Shown here one piece after another: positions 14,038 through 27,738 of a stretch of DNA of 64,000 nt. The number at the start of each line of letters is the position of its first letter. The stretch's first letter is position 1. Below the pieces are notes generated by a model that worked only from the letters and a program-made list of their open reading frames with translations, did not search any database and was not told where the DNA came from. Source of the stretch: Atherix ibis (taxonomy: Eukaryota; Arthropoda; Insecta; Diptera; Athericidae). The translations under genes were made by a program, and so were the position numbers. The stretch covers positions 62,001-126,000 of the forward strand of contig CATQJD010000111.1 of assembly GCA_958298945.1 (NCBI GenBank), given 5' to 3'.

Positions 14038-16311
14038 CGAAGTAGTATGTTTAAGAGGAATATGAAGTAGCATGTTTAAGAGGAATATGAAGTTGTATGT
14101 TTAAGAGGAATATGAAGTAGTATGTTTAAGAGTAATATGAAGTAGTATGTTTAAGAGGAATATGAAGTAGTATGTTTAAGAGGAACATGAAGTAGTATGT
14201 TTAAGAGGATTATGAAGTAGTATGTTTAAGAGGAATAAGAAGTAGTATACTAAAGAGGAATATGAAGTAGTATATTTAAGAGGAATATGAAATAGTATGT
14301 TTAAGAGGAATATGAAGTAGTATATTTAAGAGGATATGAAGTATTATGCTTAAGAGGAATATGAAGTAGTATGTTTAAGAGGAATATGAAGTAGTATGTT
14401 GAAGAGGAATATGAAGTACTATGTTTAAGAGGAATATGAAGTAGTATGTTTAAGAGGAATATGAAGTATTTTATTTAAGAGGAATATGAAGTAGTATATT
14501 TAAGAGGAATATGAAGTAGTATGTTTAAGAGGAATATGAAGTAGTATGTTTAAGAGGAATATGCAGTAGTATATTTAAGAGGAATATGAAGTAGTATATT
14601 TAAGAGGAATATGAAGTAGTATGCTTAAGAGGAATATGAAATAGTATATTTAAGAGGAATATGAAGTAGTATATTTAAGAGGAATATGAAGTTGTATGTT
14701 TAAGAGGAATATGAAGTAGTACGTTTAAGAGGAATATGAAGTAGTATGTTTAAGAGGAATATGAAGTAGTATAATTAAAAGGAATATGAAGTAGTATGTT
14801 TAAGAGGAATATGAAGAAGTATGTTTAAGAGGAATATGAAGTAGTATGTTTAAGAGGAATATGAAGTAGTATGTTTAAGAGGAATATGAAGTGGAATATT
14901 TAAGAGGAATATGAAGTAGAATATTTAAGAGGAATATGAAGTAGTATGTTTAAGAGGAATATGAAGTAGTATGTGTAAGGGGAATATGAAGTGGTATGTT
15001 TAAGAAGAATATAAAGTAGTATGTTTAAGAGGAATATGAAGTAGTATGTTTAAGAGAAATATGAAGTAGTATTTTTAAGAAGAATATGAAGTAGTATATT
15101 TAAAAGGAATATGAAGTAGTATGTTCAAGAGGAATATGAAGTAGTATGTTTAAGAGGAATATTAAGTAGTATGTGTAAGGGGAATATGAAGTAGTATGTT
15201 TAAGAGGAATATGAAGTAGTATAATTAAGAGGAATATGAAGTAGTATGTTTAAGAGGAATATGAAGAAGTATGTTTAAGAGGAATATGAAGTAGTATGCT
15301 TAAGAGGAATATGAAGTAGTATGTTTAAGAGGAATATGAAGTGGTATATTTAAGAGGAATATGAAGTAGAATATTTAAGAGGAATATGAAGTAGTATGTT
15401 TAAGAGGAATATGAAGTAGTATGTGTAAGGGGAATATGAAGTAGTATATTTAAGAGGAATATGAAGTAGTATATTTAAGAGGAACATGAAGTAGTATGTT
15501 TAAGAGGAATATGAAGTAGTATGTTTAAGAGGAATATGAAGTAGTATGTTTAAGAAGCATATAATGTAGTATGTTTAAGAGGAATATGAAGTAGTATGTT
15601 TAAGAGGAATATGAAGTAGTATGTTTAAGAGGAATATGAAGAAGTATGTTTAAGAGGAATATGAAGTAGTATGTTTAAGAGGAATATGAAGTAGTATGTT
15701 TAAGAGGAATATGAAGTGGTTTATTTAAGAGGAATATGAAGTAGAATATTTAAGAGGAATATGAAGTAGTATATATAAGAGGAACATGAAGTAGTATGTT
15801 TAAGAGGAATATGAAGTAGTATGTTTAAGAGGAATATGAAGTAGTATGTTTAAGAAGAATATAAAGTAGTATGTTTAAGAGGAATATGAAGTAGTATGTT
15901 TAAGAGGAATATGAAGTAGTATTTTTAAGAAGAATATGAAGTAGTATATTTAAGAGGAATATGAAGTAGTATGTTTAAGAGGAATATGAAGTAGTATGTT
16001 TAAGAGGAATATGAAGTAGTATGTGTAAGGGGAATATGAAGTAGTATGTTTAAGAGGAATATGAAGTAGTATATATAAGAGGAACATGAAGTAGTATGTT
16101 TAAGAGGAATATGAAGTAGTATGTTTAAGAGGAATATGAAGTACTATGTTTAAGAGGAATATGAAGTAGTATGCTTAAGAGGAATATGAAGTTGTATATT
16201 TAAGAGGAATATAAAGTAGTATGTTTAAGAGGAATTTGAAGTAGAATGTTTAAGAGTAATATGAAGTAGTATATTTAAGAGAAATATGAAGTAGTATATT
16301 TAAGAGGAATA
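14038..16311 (+). repeat. 2274-bp higher-order repeat, copy 4 of 4
   Basis: Follows copies 1 and 3 monomer by monomer to about 16310. There the expected TACGAAGTAG variant is absent and a different variant order begins (GAATATTAAGTAG near 16360). A private change is AAGCATATAATG near 15558, where the other copies have AAGAATATAATG. The right end is approximate. Confidence 0.8.
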
Positions 16312-17389
16312 TGAAGTAGTATGTTTAAGAGGAATATGAAGTAGTATGTTTAAGAGGAATATTAAGTAGTATGTTTAAGAGGAATATGAAGTAGTATATT
16401 TAAGAGGAATATGAAGTAGTATATTAAAGAGAAATATGAAGTAGTATGTTTAAGAGGAATATGAAGTAGTATGTTTAAGAGGAATATGAAGTAGTATGTT
16501 TAAGAGGAATATGAAGTAGTATGTTTAAGAGGAATATGAAGTACCATGTTTAAGAGGAATATGAAGTAGTATATTTAAAAGGAATATGATGTAGTATGCT
16601 TAAGAGGAATATGAAGTAGTATGCTTAAGAGGAATATGAAGTAGTATATTTAAGAGGAATATGAAGTAGTATATTAAAGAGGAATATGAAGTTGTATGTT
16701 TAAGAGGAATATGAAGTAGTATGTTAAAGAGGAATATGCAGTAGTACATTTAAGAGGAATATGATGTAGTATATTTAAGATGAATATGAAGTAGTATGTT
16801 TAAGAAGAATATGAAGTAGTATGTTTAAGAGGAATATGAAGTAGTATGTTTACGAGGAATATGAATTAGTATGTTTAAGAGGAATATGAAGTAATAAGTT
16901 TAAGAGGAAAATGAAGTAGTCAGTTTAAGAGGAATGTGAAGTAGTATATTTAAGAGGAATATGAAGTAGTATATTCAAGAGGAATATGTAGTATTATGTT
17001 TAAGAAGAATATGAAGTAGTATATTTAAGAGGAATATGAAGTAGTATGTTTAAGAAGAATATGAAGTAGTATGTTTAAGAGTAATATGAAGTAGTATATT
17101 TAAGAGGAATATGAAGTAGTATGTTTAATAAGAATTTGAAGTAGTATGTTTAAGAGGAATGTGAAGTAGTATGTTTAAGAGAAATATGAAGTAGTATGTT
17201 TAAGAGAAATATGAAGTAGTATATTTAAGAGGAATATGAAATAGTATGTTTAAGAGGAATATGAAGTAGTATATTTAAGAGGATATGAAGTATTATACTT
17301 AAGAGGAATATGAAGTAGTATGTTTAAGAGGAATATGAAGTAATATGTTTAAGAGGAAAATGAAGTAGTCAGTTTAAGAGGAATATGAA

Positions 17390-18565
17390 ATAGAATGTTT
17401 AAGAGGAATATGAAGTAGTATATTTAAGAGGAATATGAAGTAGTATATTTAAGAGGAATATGAAGTAGTATGTTTAATAAGAATTTGAAGTAGTATGTTT
17501 AAGAGGAATGTGAAGTAGTATGTTTAAGAGAAATATGAAGTAGTATGTTTAAGAGAAATATGAAGTAGTATGTTTAAGAGGAATATGAAGTAGCATGTTT
17601 AAGAGGAATATGAAGTTGTATGTTTAAGAGGAATATGAAGTAGTATGTTTAAGAGTAATATAAAGTAGTATGTTTAAGAGGAATATGAAGTAGTATGTTT
17701 AAGAAGAATATGAAGTAGTATGTTTAAGACGAATATGAAGTTGTATGTTTAAGAGGAATAAGAAGTAGTATACTAAAGAGGAATATGAAGTAGTATGTTT
17801 AAGAGGAATATGAAGTAATATTTTTAAGAGGAATATGAAGTAGTATGTTTAAGAGGAATATGGAGAAGTATGGTTAAGAGGAATATGAAGTAGTATGTTT
17901 AAGAGGAATATGAAGTAGTATGCTAAAGAGGAATATGAAGTAGTATATTTAAGAGGAATATAAAGTAGTATATTTAAGAGGAATATGAAGTAGTATATTT
18001 AAGAGGAATATGAAGTAGTATGTTAAAGAGGAATATGAAGTAGTATACTTAAGAGGAATATGAAGTAGTATGCTTAAGATGAATATGAAGTAGTATGTTT
18101 AAGAGCAATATGAAGTAGTACGTTTAAGAGGAATATGAAGTAGTATGTTTAAGAGGAATATGAAATAGAATGTTTAAGAGGAATATGAAGTAGTATATTT
18201 AAGAGGAATATGAAGTAGTATATTTAAGAGGAATATGAAGTAGTATGTTTAATAAGAATTTGAAGTAGTATGTTTAAGAGGAATGTGAAGTAGTATGTTT
18301 AAGAGAAATATGAAGTAGTATGTTTAAGAGAAATATGAAGTAGTATGTTTAAGAGGAATATGAAGTAGCATGTTTAAGAGGAATATGAAGTTGTATGTTT
18401 AAGAGGAATATGAAGTAGTATGTTTAAGAGTAATATAAAGTAGTATGTTTAAGAGGAATATGAAGTAGTATGTTTAAGAAGAATATGAAGTAGTATGTTT
18501 AAGACGAATATGAAGTTGTATGTTTAAGAGGAATAAGAAGTAGTATACTAAAGAGGAATATGAAG
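17390..18565 (+). repeat. Local duplication, about 400 bp repeated 775 bp apart
   Basis: A run of variants (AATAGAATG, then GTTTAATAAGAATTTG, GGAATGTGAAG, GTAGCATG, GTAATATAAAG, AAGACGAATATG, ATACTAAAG) occurs at about 17390-17790 and again at about 18165-18565. The TTTAATAAG variant lies at 17475 and 18250, which is 31 monomers apart. Another TTTAATAAG at 17126 lies 349 bp before the first. The 24-mers at 17276 and 18625 bracket the block. Confidence 0.65.
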
Positions 18566-20799
18566 TAGTATATTTAAGAGGAATATGAAATAGTATGTTT
18601 AAGAGGAATATGAAGTAGTATATTCAAGAGGATATGAAGTATTATACTTAAGAGGAATATGAAGTAGTATGTTTAAGAGGAATATGAAGTAATATGTTTA
18701 AGAGGAAAATGAAGTAGTCAGTTTAAGAGGAATGTGAATTAGTATATTTAAGAGGAATATGAAGTAGTATTTTATTTAAGAGGAATATGAAGTAGTATAT
18801 TTAAGAGGAATATGAAGTAGTATGTTTAAGAGGAATATGAAGTAGTATGTTTAAGAGGACTATGCAGCAGTATATTTAAGAGGAATATGAAGTAGTATAT
18901 TTAAGAGGAATATGAAGTAGTATGCTTAAGAGGAATATGAAATAGTATATTTAAGAGGAATATGAAGTAGTATATTTAAGAGGAATATGAAGTTGTATGT
19001 TTAAGAGGAATATGAAGTAGTATGTTTAAGAGGAATATGAAGTAGTATGTTTAAGAGGAATATGCAGCAATATATTTAAGAGGAATATGAAGTAGTATAT
19101 TTAAGAGGAATATGAAGTAGTATGCTTAAGAGGAATATGAAGTAGTATAATTAAGAGGAATATGAAGTAGTATGTTTAAGAGGAATATGAAGAAGTATGT
19201 TTAAGAGGAATATGAAGTAGTATGTTTAAGAGGAATATGAAGTAGTATGTTTAAGAGGATAATGAAGTGGTATATTTAAGAGGAATATGAAGTAGAATAT
19301 TTAAGAGGAATATGAAGTAGTATGTTTAAGAGGAATATGAAGTAGTATGTGTAAGGGGAATATGAAGTAGTATGTTTAAGAGGAAAATTAAGTAGTATGT
19401 TTAAGAGGAATATGAAGTAGTATGTTTAAGAGGAAAATGAAGTAGTATGTTTTAGAGTAAGATGAAGTGGTATGTTTAAGAGGAATATGAAGTAGTATGT
19501 TTAAAAGGAATATGAAGTAGTATATTTAAGAGCAATATGAAGTAGTATGTTTAAGAGGAATATGAAGTAGTATGCTTAAGAGGAATATGAAGTAGTATGT
19601 TTAAGAGGAATATGAAGTAGTATTTTTAAGAGGAATATGAAGTAATATGTTTAAGAGGAATATGAAGTAGTATGTTTAAGAGGAATATGAAGTAGTATGT
19701 TTAAGAGGAATATGAAGTAGTATGTTTAAGAGGAATATGAAGTAGTATGTTGAAGAGGAATATGAAGTTCTATGTTTAAGAGGAATATGAAGTAGTATGT
19801 TTAAGAGGAATATGAAGTAGCATGTTTAAGAGGAATATGAAGTTGTATGTTTAAGAGGAATATGAAGTAGTATGTTTAAGTGTAATATGAAGTAGTATGT
19901 TTAAGAGGAATATGAAGTAGTATGTTTAAGAGGAATGAGAAGTAGTATACTAAAGAGGAATATGAAGTAGTATATTTAAGAGGAATAAGAAATAGTATGT
20001 TTAAGAGGAATATGAAGTAGTATATTTAAGAGGATATGAAGTATTATGCTTAAGAGGAATATGAAGTAGTATGTTTAAGAGGAATATGAAGTAGTATGTT
20101 GAAGAGGAATATGAAGTACTATGTTTAAGAGGAATATGAAGTAGTATGTTTAAGAGGATTATGAAGTATTTTATTTAAGAGGAATATGAAGTAGTATATT
20201 TAAGAGGAATATGAAGTAGTATGTTTAAGTGGAATATGAAGTAGTATATTTAAGAGGAATATGCAGCAGTATATTTAAGAGGAATATGAAGTAGTATATT
20301 TAAGAGGAATATGAAGTAGTATGCTTAAGAGGAATATTAAATAGTATATTTAAGAGGAATATGAAGTAGTATATTTAAGAGGAATATGAAGTTGTATGTT
20401 TAAGAGGAATATGACGTAGTATGTTTAAGAGGAATATGAAGTAGTATGTTTAAGAAGAATATGCAGCAGTATATTTAAGAGGAATATGAAGTAGTATATT
20501 TAAGAGGAATATGAAGTAGTATGCTTAAGAGGAATATGAAGTAGTATGTTTAATAGGAATATGAAGAAGTATGTTTAAGAGGAATATGAAGAAGTATGTT
20601 TAAGAGGAATATGAAGTAGTATGTTTAAGAGGAATATAAAGTAGTATGTTTAAGAGGAATATGAAGTAGTATATATAAGAGGAACATGAAGTAGTATGTT
20701 TAAGAGGAATATGAAGTAGTATGTTTAAGAGGAATATGAAGTAGTATGTTTAAGAAGAATATAAAGTAGTATGTTTAAGAGGAATATGAAGTAGAATGT

Positions 20800-23700
20800 T
20801 TAAGAGGAATATGAAGTAGTATATTTAAAAGGAATATGATGTAGTATGCTTAAGAGGAATATGAAGTAGTATGCTTAAGAGGAATATGAAGTAGTATATT
20901 TAAGAGGAATATGAAGTAGTATATTTAAGAGGAATATGAAGTTGTATGTTTAAGAGGAATATGAAGTAGTATGTTAAAGAGGAATATGCAGTAGTACATT
21001 TAAGAGGAATATGAAGTTGTATGTTTACGAGGAATATGAAGTAGTATGTTTAAGAGGAATATGAAGTAATATGTTTAAGAGGAAAATGAAGTAGTCAGTT
21101 TAAGAGGAATGTGAAGTAGTATATTTAAGAGGAATACGAAGTAGTATTTTATTTAAGAGGAATATTAAGTAGTATATTTAAGAGGAAAATGAAGTAGTCA
21201 GTTTAAGAGGAATGTGAAGTAGTATATTTAAGAGGAATATGAAGTAGTATATTCAAGAGGAATATGTAGTAGTATGTTTAAGAGGAATATGAAGTAGTAT
21301 ATTTAAGAGGAATATGAAGTAGTATGTTTAAGAAGAATATGAAGTAGTATGTTTAAGAGTAATATGAAGTAGTATGTTTAAGAGGAATATGAAGTAGTGT
21401 GTTTAAGAGGAATATGAAGTAGTATATTTAAGAGGAATATGAAGTAGTATGTTTAAGAGGTATATGAAGTAGTATATTTAAGAAGAATATGAAGTAGTAT
21501 GTTTAAGAGGAATATGAAGTAGTATGTTTAAGAGGAAAATGAAGTACTATGTTTAAGAGGAATATGAAGTAGTATGTTTAAAAAGAATATGAAGTAGTAT
21601 GTTTTAGAGTAATATGAAGTGGTATGCTTAAGATGAATATGAAGTAGTATGTTTAAAATGAATATGAAGTAGTATGTTTTAGAGTAATATGAAGTAGTAT
21701 GATTAAGAGGAATATGAAGTAGTATGTTTAAGAGGAATATGAAGTAATATTTTTAAGAGGAATATGAAGTAGTATGTTTAAGAGGAATATGGAGAAGTAT
21801 GGTTAAGAGGAATATGAAGTAGTATGTTTAAGAGGAATATGAAGTAGTATGCTAAAGAGGAATATGAAGTAGTATATTTAAGAGGAATATGAAGTAGTAT
21901 ATTTAAGAGGAATATGAAGTAGTATATTTAAGAGGAATATGAAGTAATATGTTAAAGAGGAATATGAAGTAGTATACTTAAGAGGAATATGAAGTAGTAT
22001 GCTTAAGATGAATATGAAGTAGTATGTTTAAGAGCAATATGAAGTAGTACGTTTAAGAGGAATATGAAGTAGTATGTTTAAGAGGAATATGAAATAGAAT
22101 GTTTAAGAGGAATATGAATTAGTATAATTAAGAGGAATATGTAGTAGTATATTTAAGAGGAATATGAAGTAGTATGTTTAATAAGAATTTGAAGTAGTAT
22201 GTTTAAGAGGAATATGAAGTAGTATGTTTTAGAGGAATATGACGTAGTATGTTTAAGAGGAATATGAAGTAGTATGTTTAAGAGAAATATGCAGCAGTAT
22301 ATTTAAGAGGAATATGAAGTAGTATATTTAAGAGGAATATGGAGTAGTATGCTTAAGAGGAATATGAAGTAGTATAATTAAGAGGAATATGAAGTAATAT
22401 GTTTAATAGGAATATGAAGAAGTATGTTTAAGAGGAATATGAAGAAGTATGTTTAAGAGGAATATGAAGTAGTATGTTTAAGAGGAATATGAAGTAGTAT
22501 GTTTAAGAGGAATATGAAGTGGTATATTTAAGAGGAATATGAAGTAGAATATTTAAGAGGAATATGAAGTAGTATATATAAGAGGAACATGAAGTAGTAT
22601 GTTTAAGAGGAATATGAAGTAGTATGTTTAAGAGGAATATGAAGTAGTATTTTTAAGAAGAATATGATGTTGTATATTTAAGAGGAATATGAAGTAGTAT
22701 GTTTAAGAGGAATATGAAGTAGTATGTTTAAGAGGAATATGAAGTAGTATGTGTAAGGGGAATATGAAGTAGTATGTTTAAGAGGAATATGAAGTAGTAT
22801 ATATAAGAGGAACATGAAGTAGTGTGTTTAAGAGGAATATGAAGTAGTATGTTTAAGAGGAATATGAAGTACTATGTTTAAGAGGAATATGAAGTAGTAT
22901 GCTTAAGAGGAATATGAAGTTGTATATTTAAGAGGAATATGAATTAGTATATTTAAGAGGAATATGAAGTAGTATGTTTAAGAGGAATATGAAGTAGTAT
23001 GTTTAAGAGGAATATGCAGCAGTATATTTAAGAGGAATATGAAGTAGTATATTTAAGAGGAATATAAAGTTGTATGTTTAAGAGGAATTTGAAGTAGAAT
23101 GTTTAAGAGTAATATGAAGTAGTATATTTAAGAGAAATATGAAGTAGTATGTTTAAGAGGAATATGAAGTAGTATGTTTAAGAGGAATATGAAGTAGTAT
23201 GTTTAAGAGGAATATTAAGTAGTATGTTTAAGAGGAATATGAAGTAGTATATTTAAGAGGAATATGAAGTAGTATATTAAAGAGAAATATGAAGTAGTAT
23301 GTTTAAGAGGAATATGAAGTAGTATGTTTAAGAGGAATATGAAGTAGTATGTTTAAGAGGAATATGAAGTAGTATGTTTAAGAGAAATATGAAGTAGCAT
23401 GTTTAAGAGGAATATGAAGTAGTATATTTAAAAGGAATATGATGTAGTATGCTTAAGAGGAATATGAAGTAGTATGCTTAAGAGGAATATGAAGTAGTAT
23501 ATTTAAGAGGAATATAAAGTAGTATATTTAAGAGGAATATGAAGTTGTATGTTTAAGAGGAATATGAAGTAGTATGTTAAAGAGGAATATGCAGTAGTAC
23601 ATTTAAGAGGAATATGATGTAGTATATTTAAGATGAATATGAAGTAGTATGTTTAAGAAGAATATGAAGTAGTATGTTTAAGAGGAATATGAAGTAGTAT

Positions 23701-24800
23701 GTTTACGAGGAATATGAAGTAGTATGTTTAAGAGGAATATGAAGTAATATGTTTAAGAGGAAAATGAAGTAGTCAGTTTAAGAGGAATGTGAAGTAGTAT
23801 ATTTAAGAGGAATATGAAGTAGTATATTCAAGAGGAATATGTAGTAGTATGTTTAAGAGGAATATGAAGTAGTATATTTAAGAGGAATATGAAGTATTAT
23901 GTTTAAGAAGAATATGAAGTAGTATGTTTAAGAGTAATATGAAGTAGTATGTTTAAGAGGAATATGAAGTAGTATGTTTAAGAGGTATATGAAGTAGTAT
24001 ATTTAAGAAGAATATGAAGTAGTATGTTTAAGAGGAATATGAAGTAGTATGTTTAAGAGGAAAATGAAGTACTATGTTTAAGAGGAATATGAAGTAGTAT
24101 GTTTAAAAAGAATATGAAGTAGTATGTTTTAGAGTAATATGAAGTGGTATGCTTAAGATGAATATGAAGTAGTATGTTTAAAATAAATATGAAGTAGTAT
24201 GTTTTAGAGTAATATGAAGTAGTATGATTAAGAGGAATATGAAGTAGTATGTTTAAGAGGAATATGAAGTAATATTTTTAAGAGGAATATGAAGTAGTAT
24301 GTTTAAGAGGAATATGGAGAAGTATGGTTAAGAGGAATATGAAGTAGTATGTTTAAGAGGAATATGAAGTAGTATGCTAAAGAGGAACATGAAGTAGTAT
24401 ATTTAAGAGGAATATGAAGTAGTATATTTAAGAGGAATATGAAGTAGTATATTTAAGAGGAATATGAAGTAATATGTTAAAAAGGAATATGAAGTAGTAT
24501 ACTTAAGAGGAATATGAAGTAGTATGCTTAAGATGAATATGAAGTAGTATGTTTAAGAGCAATATGAAGTAGTACGTTTAAGAGGAATATGAAGTAGTAT
24601 GTTTAAGAGGAATATGAAATGGAATGTTTAAGAGGAATATGAAGTAGTATAATTAAGAGGAATATGAAGTAGTATATTTAAGAGGAATATGAAGTAGTAT
24701 GTTTAATAAGAATTTGAAGTAGTATGTTTAAGAGGAATATGAATTAGTATGTTTAAGAGGAATATGAAGTAGTATGTTTAAGAGAAATATGAAGTAGTAT
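20800..24800 (+). repeat. Pair of related higher-order blocks, about 2.5-2.6 kb apart
   Basis: Ordered variants near 20824-22290 recur near 23427-24800. Measured spacings are 2603 bp at the TTTAAAAGGAATATGATG monomer, 2575 bp at the ATTCAAGAGGAATATGTAG monomer, and 2525 bp at the TTTTAGAGTAATATG, GGAGAAGTATGG and TTTAATAAG monomers. The step from 2575 to 2525 is a loss of exactly two monomers from the second copy. The step from 2603 to 2575 is an irregular 28-bp monomer containing TATTTTATTTAAG near 21150. The copies diverge after about 22290. Confidence 0.7.
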
Positions 24801-25710
24801 GTTTAAGAGGAATATGAAGTAGTATGTTTAAGAGGAATATGAAGTTGTATGTTTAAGAGGAATATGAAGTAGTATGTTTAAGAGTAATATAAAGTAGTAT
24901 GTTTAAGAGGAATATGAAGTAGTATGTTTAAGAGGAATATGAAGTAGTATGTTTAAGAGGAATATGAAGTTGTATGTTTAAGAGGAATAAGAAGTAGTAT
25001 ACTTAAGAGGAATATGAAGTAGTATATTTAAGAGGAATATGAAATAGTATGTTTAAGAGGAATATGAAGTAGTATATTTAAGAGGATATGAAGTATTATG
25101 CTTAAGAGGAATATGAAGTAGTATGTTTAAGAGGAATATGAAGTAGTATGTTGAAGAGGAATATGAAGTACTATGTTTAAGAGGAATATGAAGTAGTATG
25201 TTTAAGAGGAATATGAAGTATTTTATTTAAGAGGAATATGAAGTAGTATATTTAAGAGGAATATGAAGTAGTATGTTTAAGAGGAATATGAAGTAGTATG
25301 TTTAAGAGGACTATGCAGCAGTATATTTAAGAGGAATATGAAGTAGTATATTTAAGAGGAATATGAAGTAGTATGCTTAAGAGGAATATGAAATAGTATA
25401 TTTAAGAGGAATATGAAGTAGTATATTTAAGAGGAATATGAAGTTGTATGTTTAAGAGGAATATGAAGTAGTATGTTTAAGAGGAATATGAAGTAGTATG
25501 TTTAAGAGGAATATGCAGCAATATATTTAAGAGGAATATGAAGTAGTATATTTAAGAGGAATATGAAGTAGTATGCTTAAGAGGAATATGAAGTAGTATA
25601 ATTAAGAGGAATATGAAGTAGTATGTTTAAGAGGAATATGAAGAAGTATGTTTAAGAGGAATATGAAGTTGTATGTTTAAGAGGAATATGAAGTAGTATG
25701 TTTAAGAGGA

Positions 25711-26010
25711 ATATGAAGTGGTATATTTAAGAGGAATATGAAGTAGAATATTTAAGAGGAATATGAAGTAGTATGTTTAAGAGGAATATGAAGTAGTATG
25801 TGTAAGGGGAATATGAAGTAGTATGTTTAAGAGGAAAATTAAGTAGTATGTTTAAGAGGAATATGAAGTGGTATATTTAAGAGGAATATGAAGTAGAATA
25901 TTTAAGAGGAATATGAAGTAGTATGTTTAAGAGGAATATGAAGTAGTATGTGTAAGGGGAATATGAAGTAGTATGTTTAAGAGGAAAATTAAGTAGTATG
26001 TTTAAGAGGA
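25711..26010 (+). repeat. 150-bp tandem duplication (6 monomers, two copies)
   Basis: Positions 25711-25860 and 25861-26010 carry the same six-monomer series: GAAGTGGTATAT, GTAGAATAT, two near-consensus steps, GTGTAAGGGG, then GGAAAATTAAG. The spacing is exactly 150 bp and no difference was noticed by eye. It is one of the smallest clear amplification steps in the window. Confidence 0.8.
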
Positions 26011-27738
26011 ATATGAAGTAGTATTTTTAAGAGGAAAATGAAGTAGTATGTTTAAGAGGAATATGAAGTAGTATGCTTAAGAGGAATATGAAGTAGTATG
26101 TTTAAGAGGAATATGAAGTAGTATTTTTAAGAGGAATATGAAGTAATATGTTTAAGAGGAATATGAAGTAGTATGTTTAAGAGGAATATGAAGTAGTATG
26201 GTTAAGAGGAATATGAAGTAGTATGTTTAAGAGGAATATGAAGTAGTATGTTGAAGAGGAATATGAAGTTCTATGTTTAAGAGGAATATAAAGTAGTATG
26301 TTTAAGAGGAATATGAAGTAGCATGTTTAAGAGGAATATGAAGTTGTATGTTTAAGAGGAATATGAAGTAGTATGTTAAAGTGTAATATGAAGTAGTATG
26401 TTTAAGAGGAATATGAAGTAGTATGTTTAAGAGGAATATGAAGTAGTATGTTTAAGACGAATATGAAGTAGTACGTTTAAGAGGAATGAGAAGTAGTATA
26501 CTAAAGAGGAATATGAAGTAGTATGTTTAAGAGGAATAAGAAATAGTATGTTTAAGAGGAATATGAAGTAGTATATTTAAGAGGATATGAAGTATTATGC
26601 TTAAGAGGAATATGAAGTAGTATGTTTAAGAGGAATATGAATTAGTATGTTGAAGAGGAATATGAAGTACTATGTTTAAGAGGAATATGAAGTAGTATGT
26701 TTAAGAGGATTATGAAGTATTTTATTTAAGAGGAATAAGAAGTAGTATACTTAAGAGGAATATGAAGTAGTATGTTTAAGTGGAATATGAAGTAGTATAT
26801 TTAAGAGGAATATGCAGCAGTATATTTAAGAGGAATATGAAGTAGTATATTTAAGAGGAATATGAAGTAGTATGCTTAAGAGGAATATGAAATAGTATAT
26901 TTAAGAGGAATATGAAGTAGTATGTTTAAGAGGAATATGAAGAAGTATGTTTAAGAGGAATATGAAGTAGTATGTTTAAGAGGAATATGAAGTAGTATGT
27001 TTAAGAGGAATATGAAGTAGTATATTTAAGAGGAATATGAAGTAGTATGTGTAAGGGGAATATGAAGTAGTATGTTTAAGAGGAAAATGAAGTAGTATGT
27101 TTAAGAGGAATATGAAGTAGTATGTTTAAAAGGAATATGAAATAGTATATGTAAGAGCAATATGAAGTAGTATGTTTAAGGGGAATATGAAGTAGTATGC
27201 TTAAGAGGAATATGAAGTAGTATGTTTAAGAGGAATATGAAGTAATATGTTTAAGAGGAATATGAAGTAATATGTTTAAGAGGAATATGAAGTAGTATGT
27301 TTAAGAGGAATATGAAGTAGTATGTTTAAGAGGAATATGAAGTAGTATGTTTAAGGGGAATTTGAAGTAGTATGTTTAAGAGGAATATGAAGTAGTATGT
27401 TTAAGAGGAATATGAAGTAGTATGTTTAAGAGGAATATGAAGTAGTATGTTGAAAAGGTATATGAAGTTCTATGTTTAATAGGAATATGAAATAGTATGT
27501 TTAAGAGGAATATGAAGTAGTATATTTAAGAGGAATATGAAGTATTATGCTTAAGAGGAATATGAAGTAGTATGTTTAAGAGGAATATGAAGTAGTATGT
27601 TTAAGGGGAATTTGAAGTAGTATGCTTAAGAGGAATATGAAGTAGTATGTTTAAGATGAATATGAAGTAGTATGTTTAAGAGGAATATGAAGTAGTATGT
27701 TGAAGAGGAATATGAAGTTTTATGTTTAAGAGGAATAT

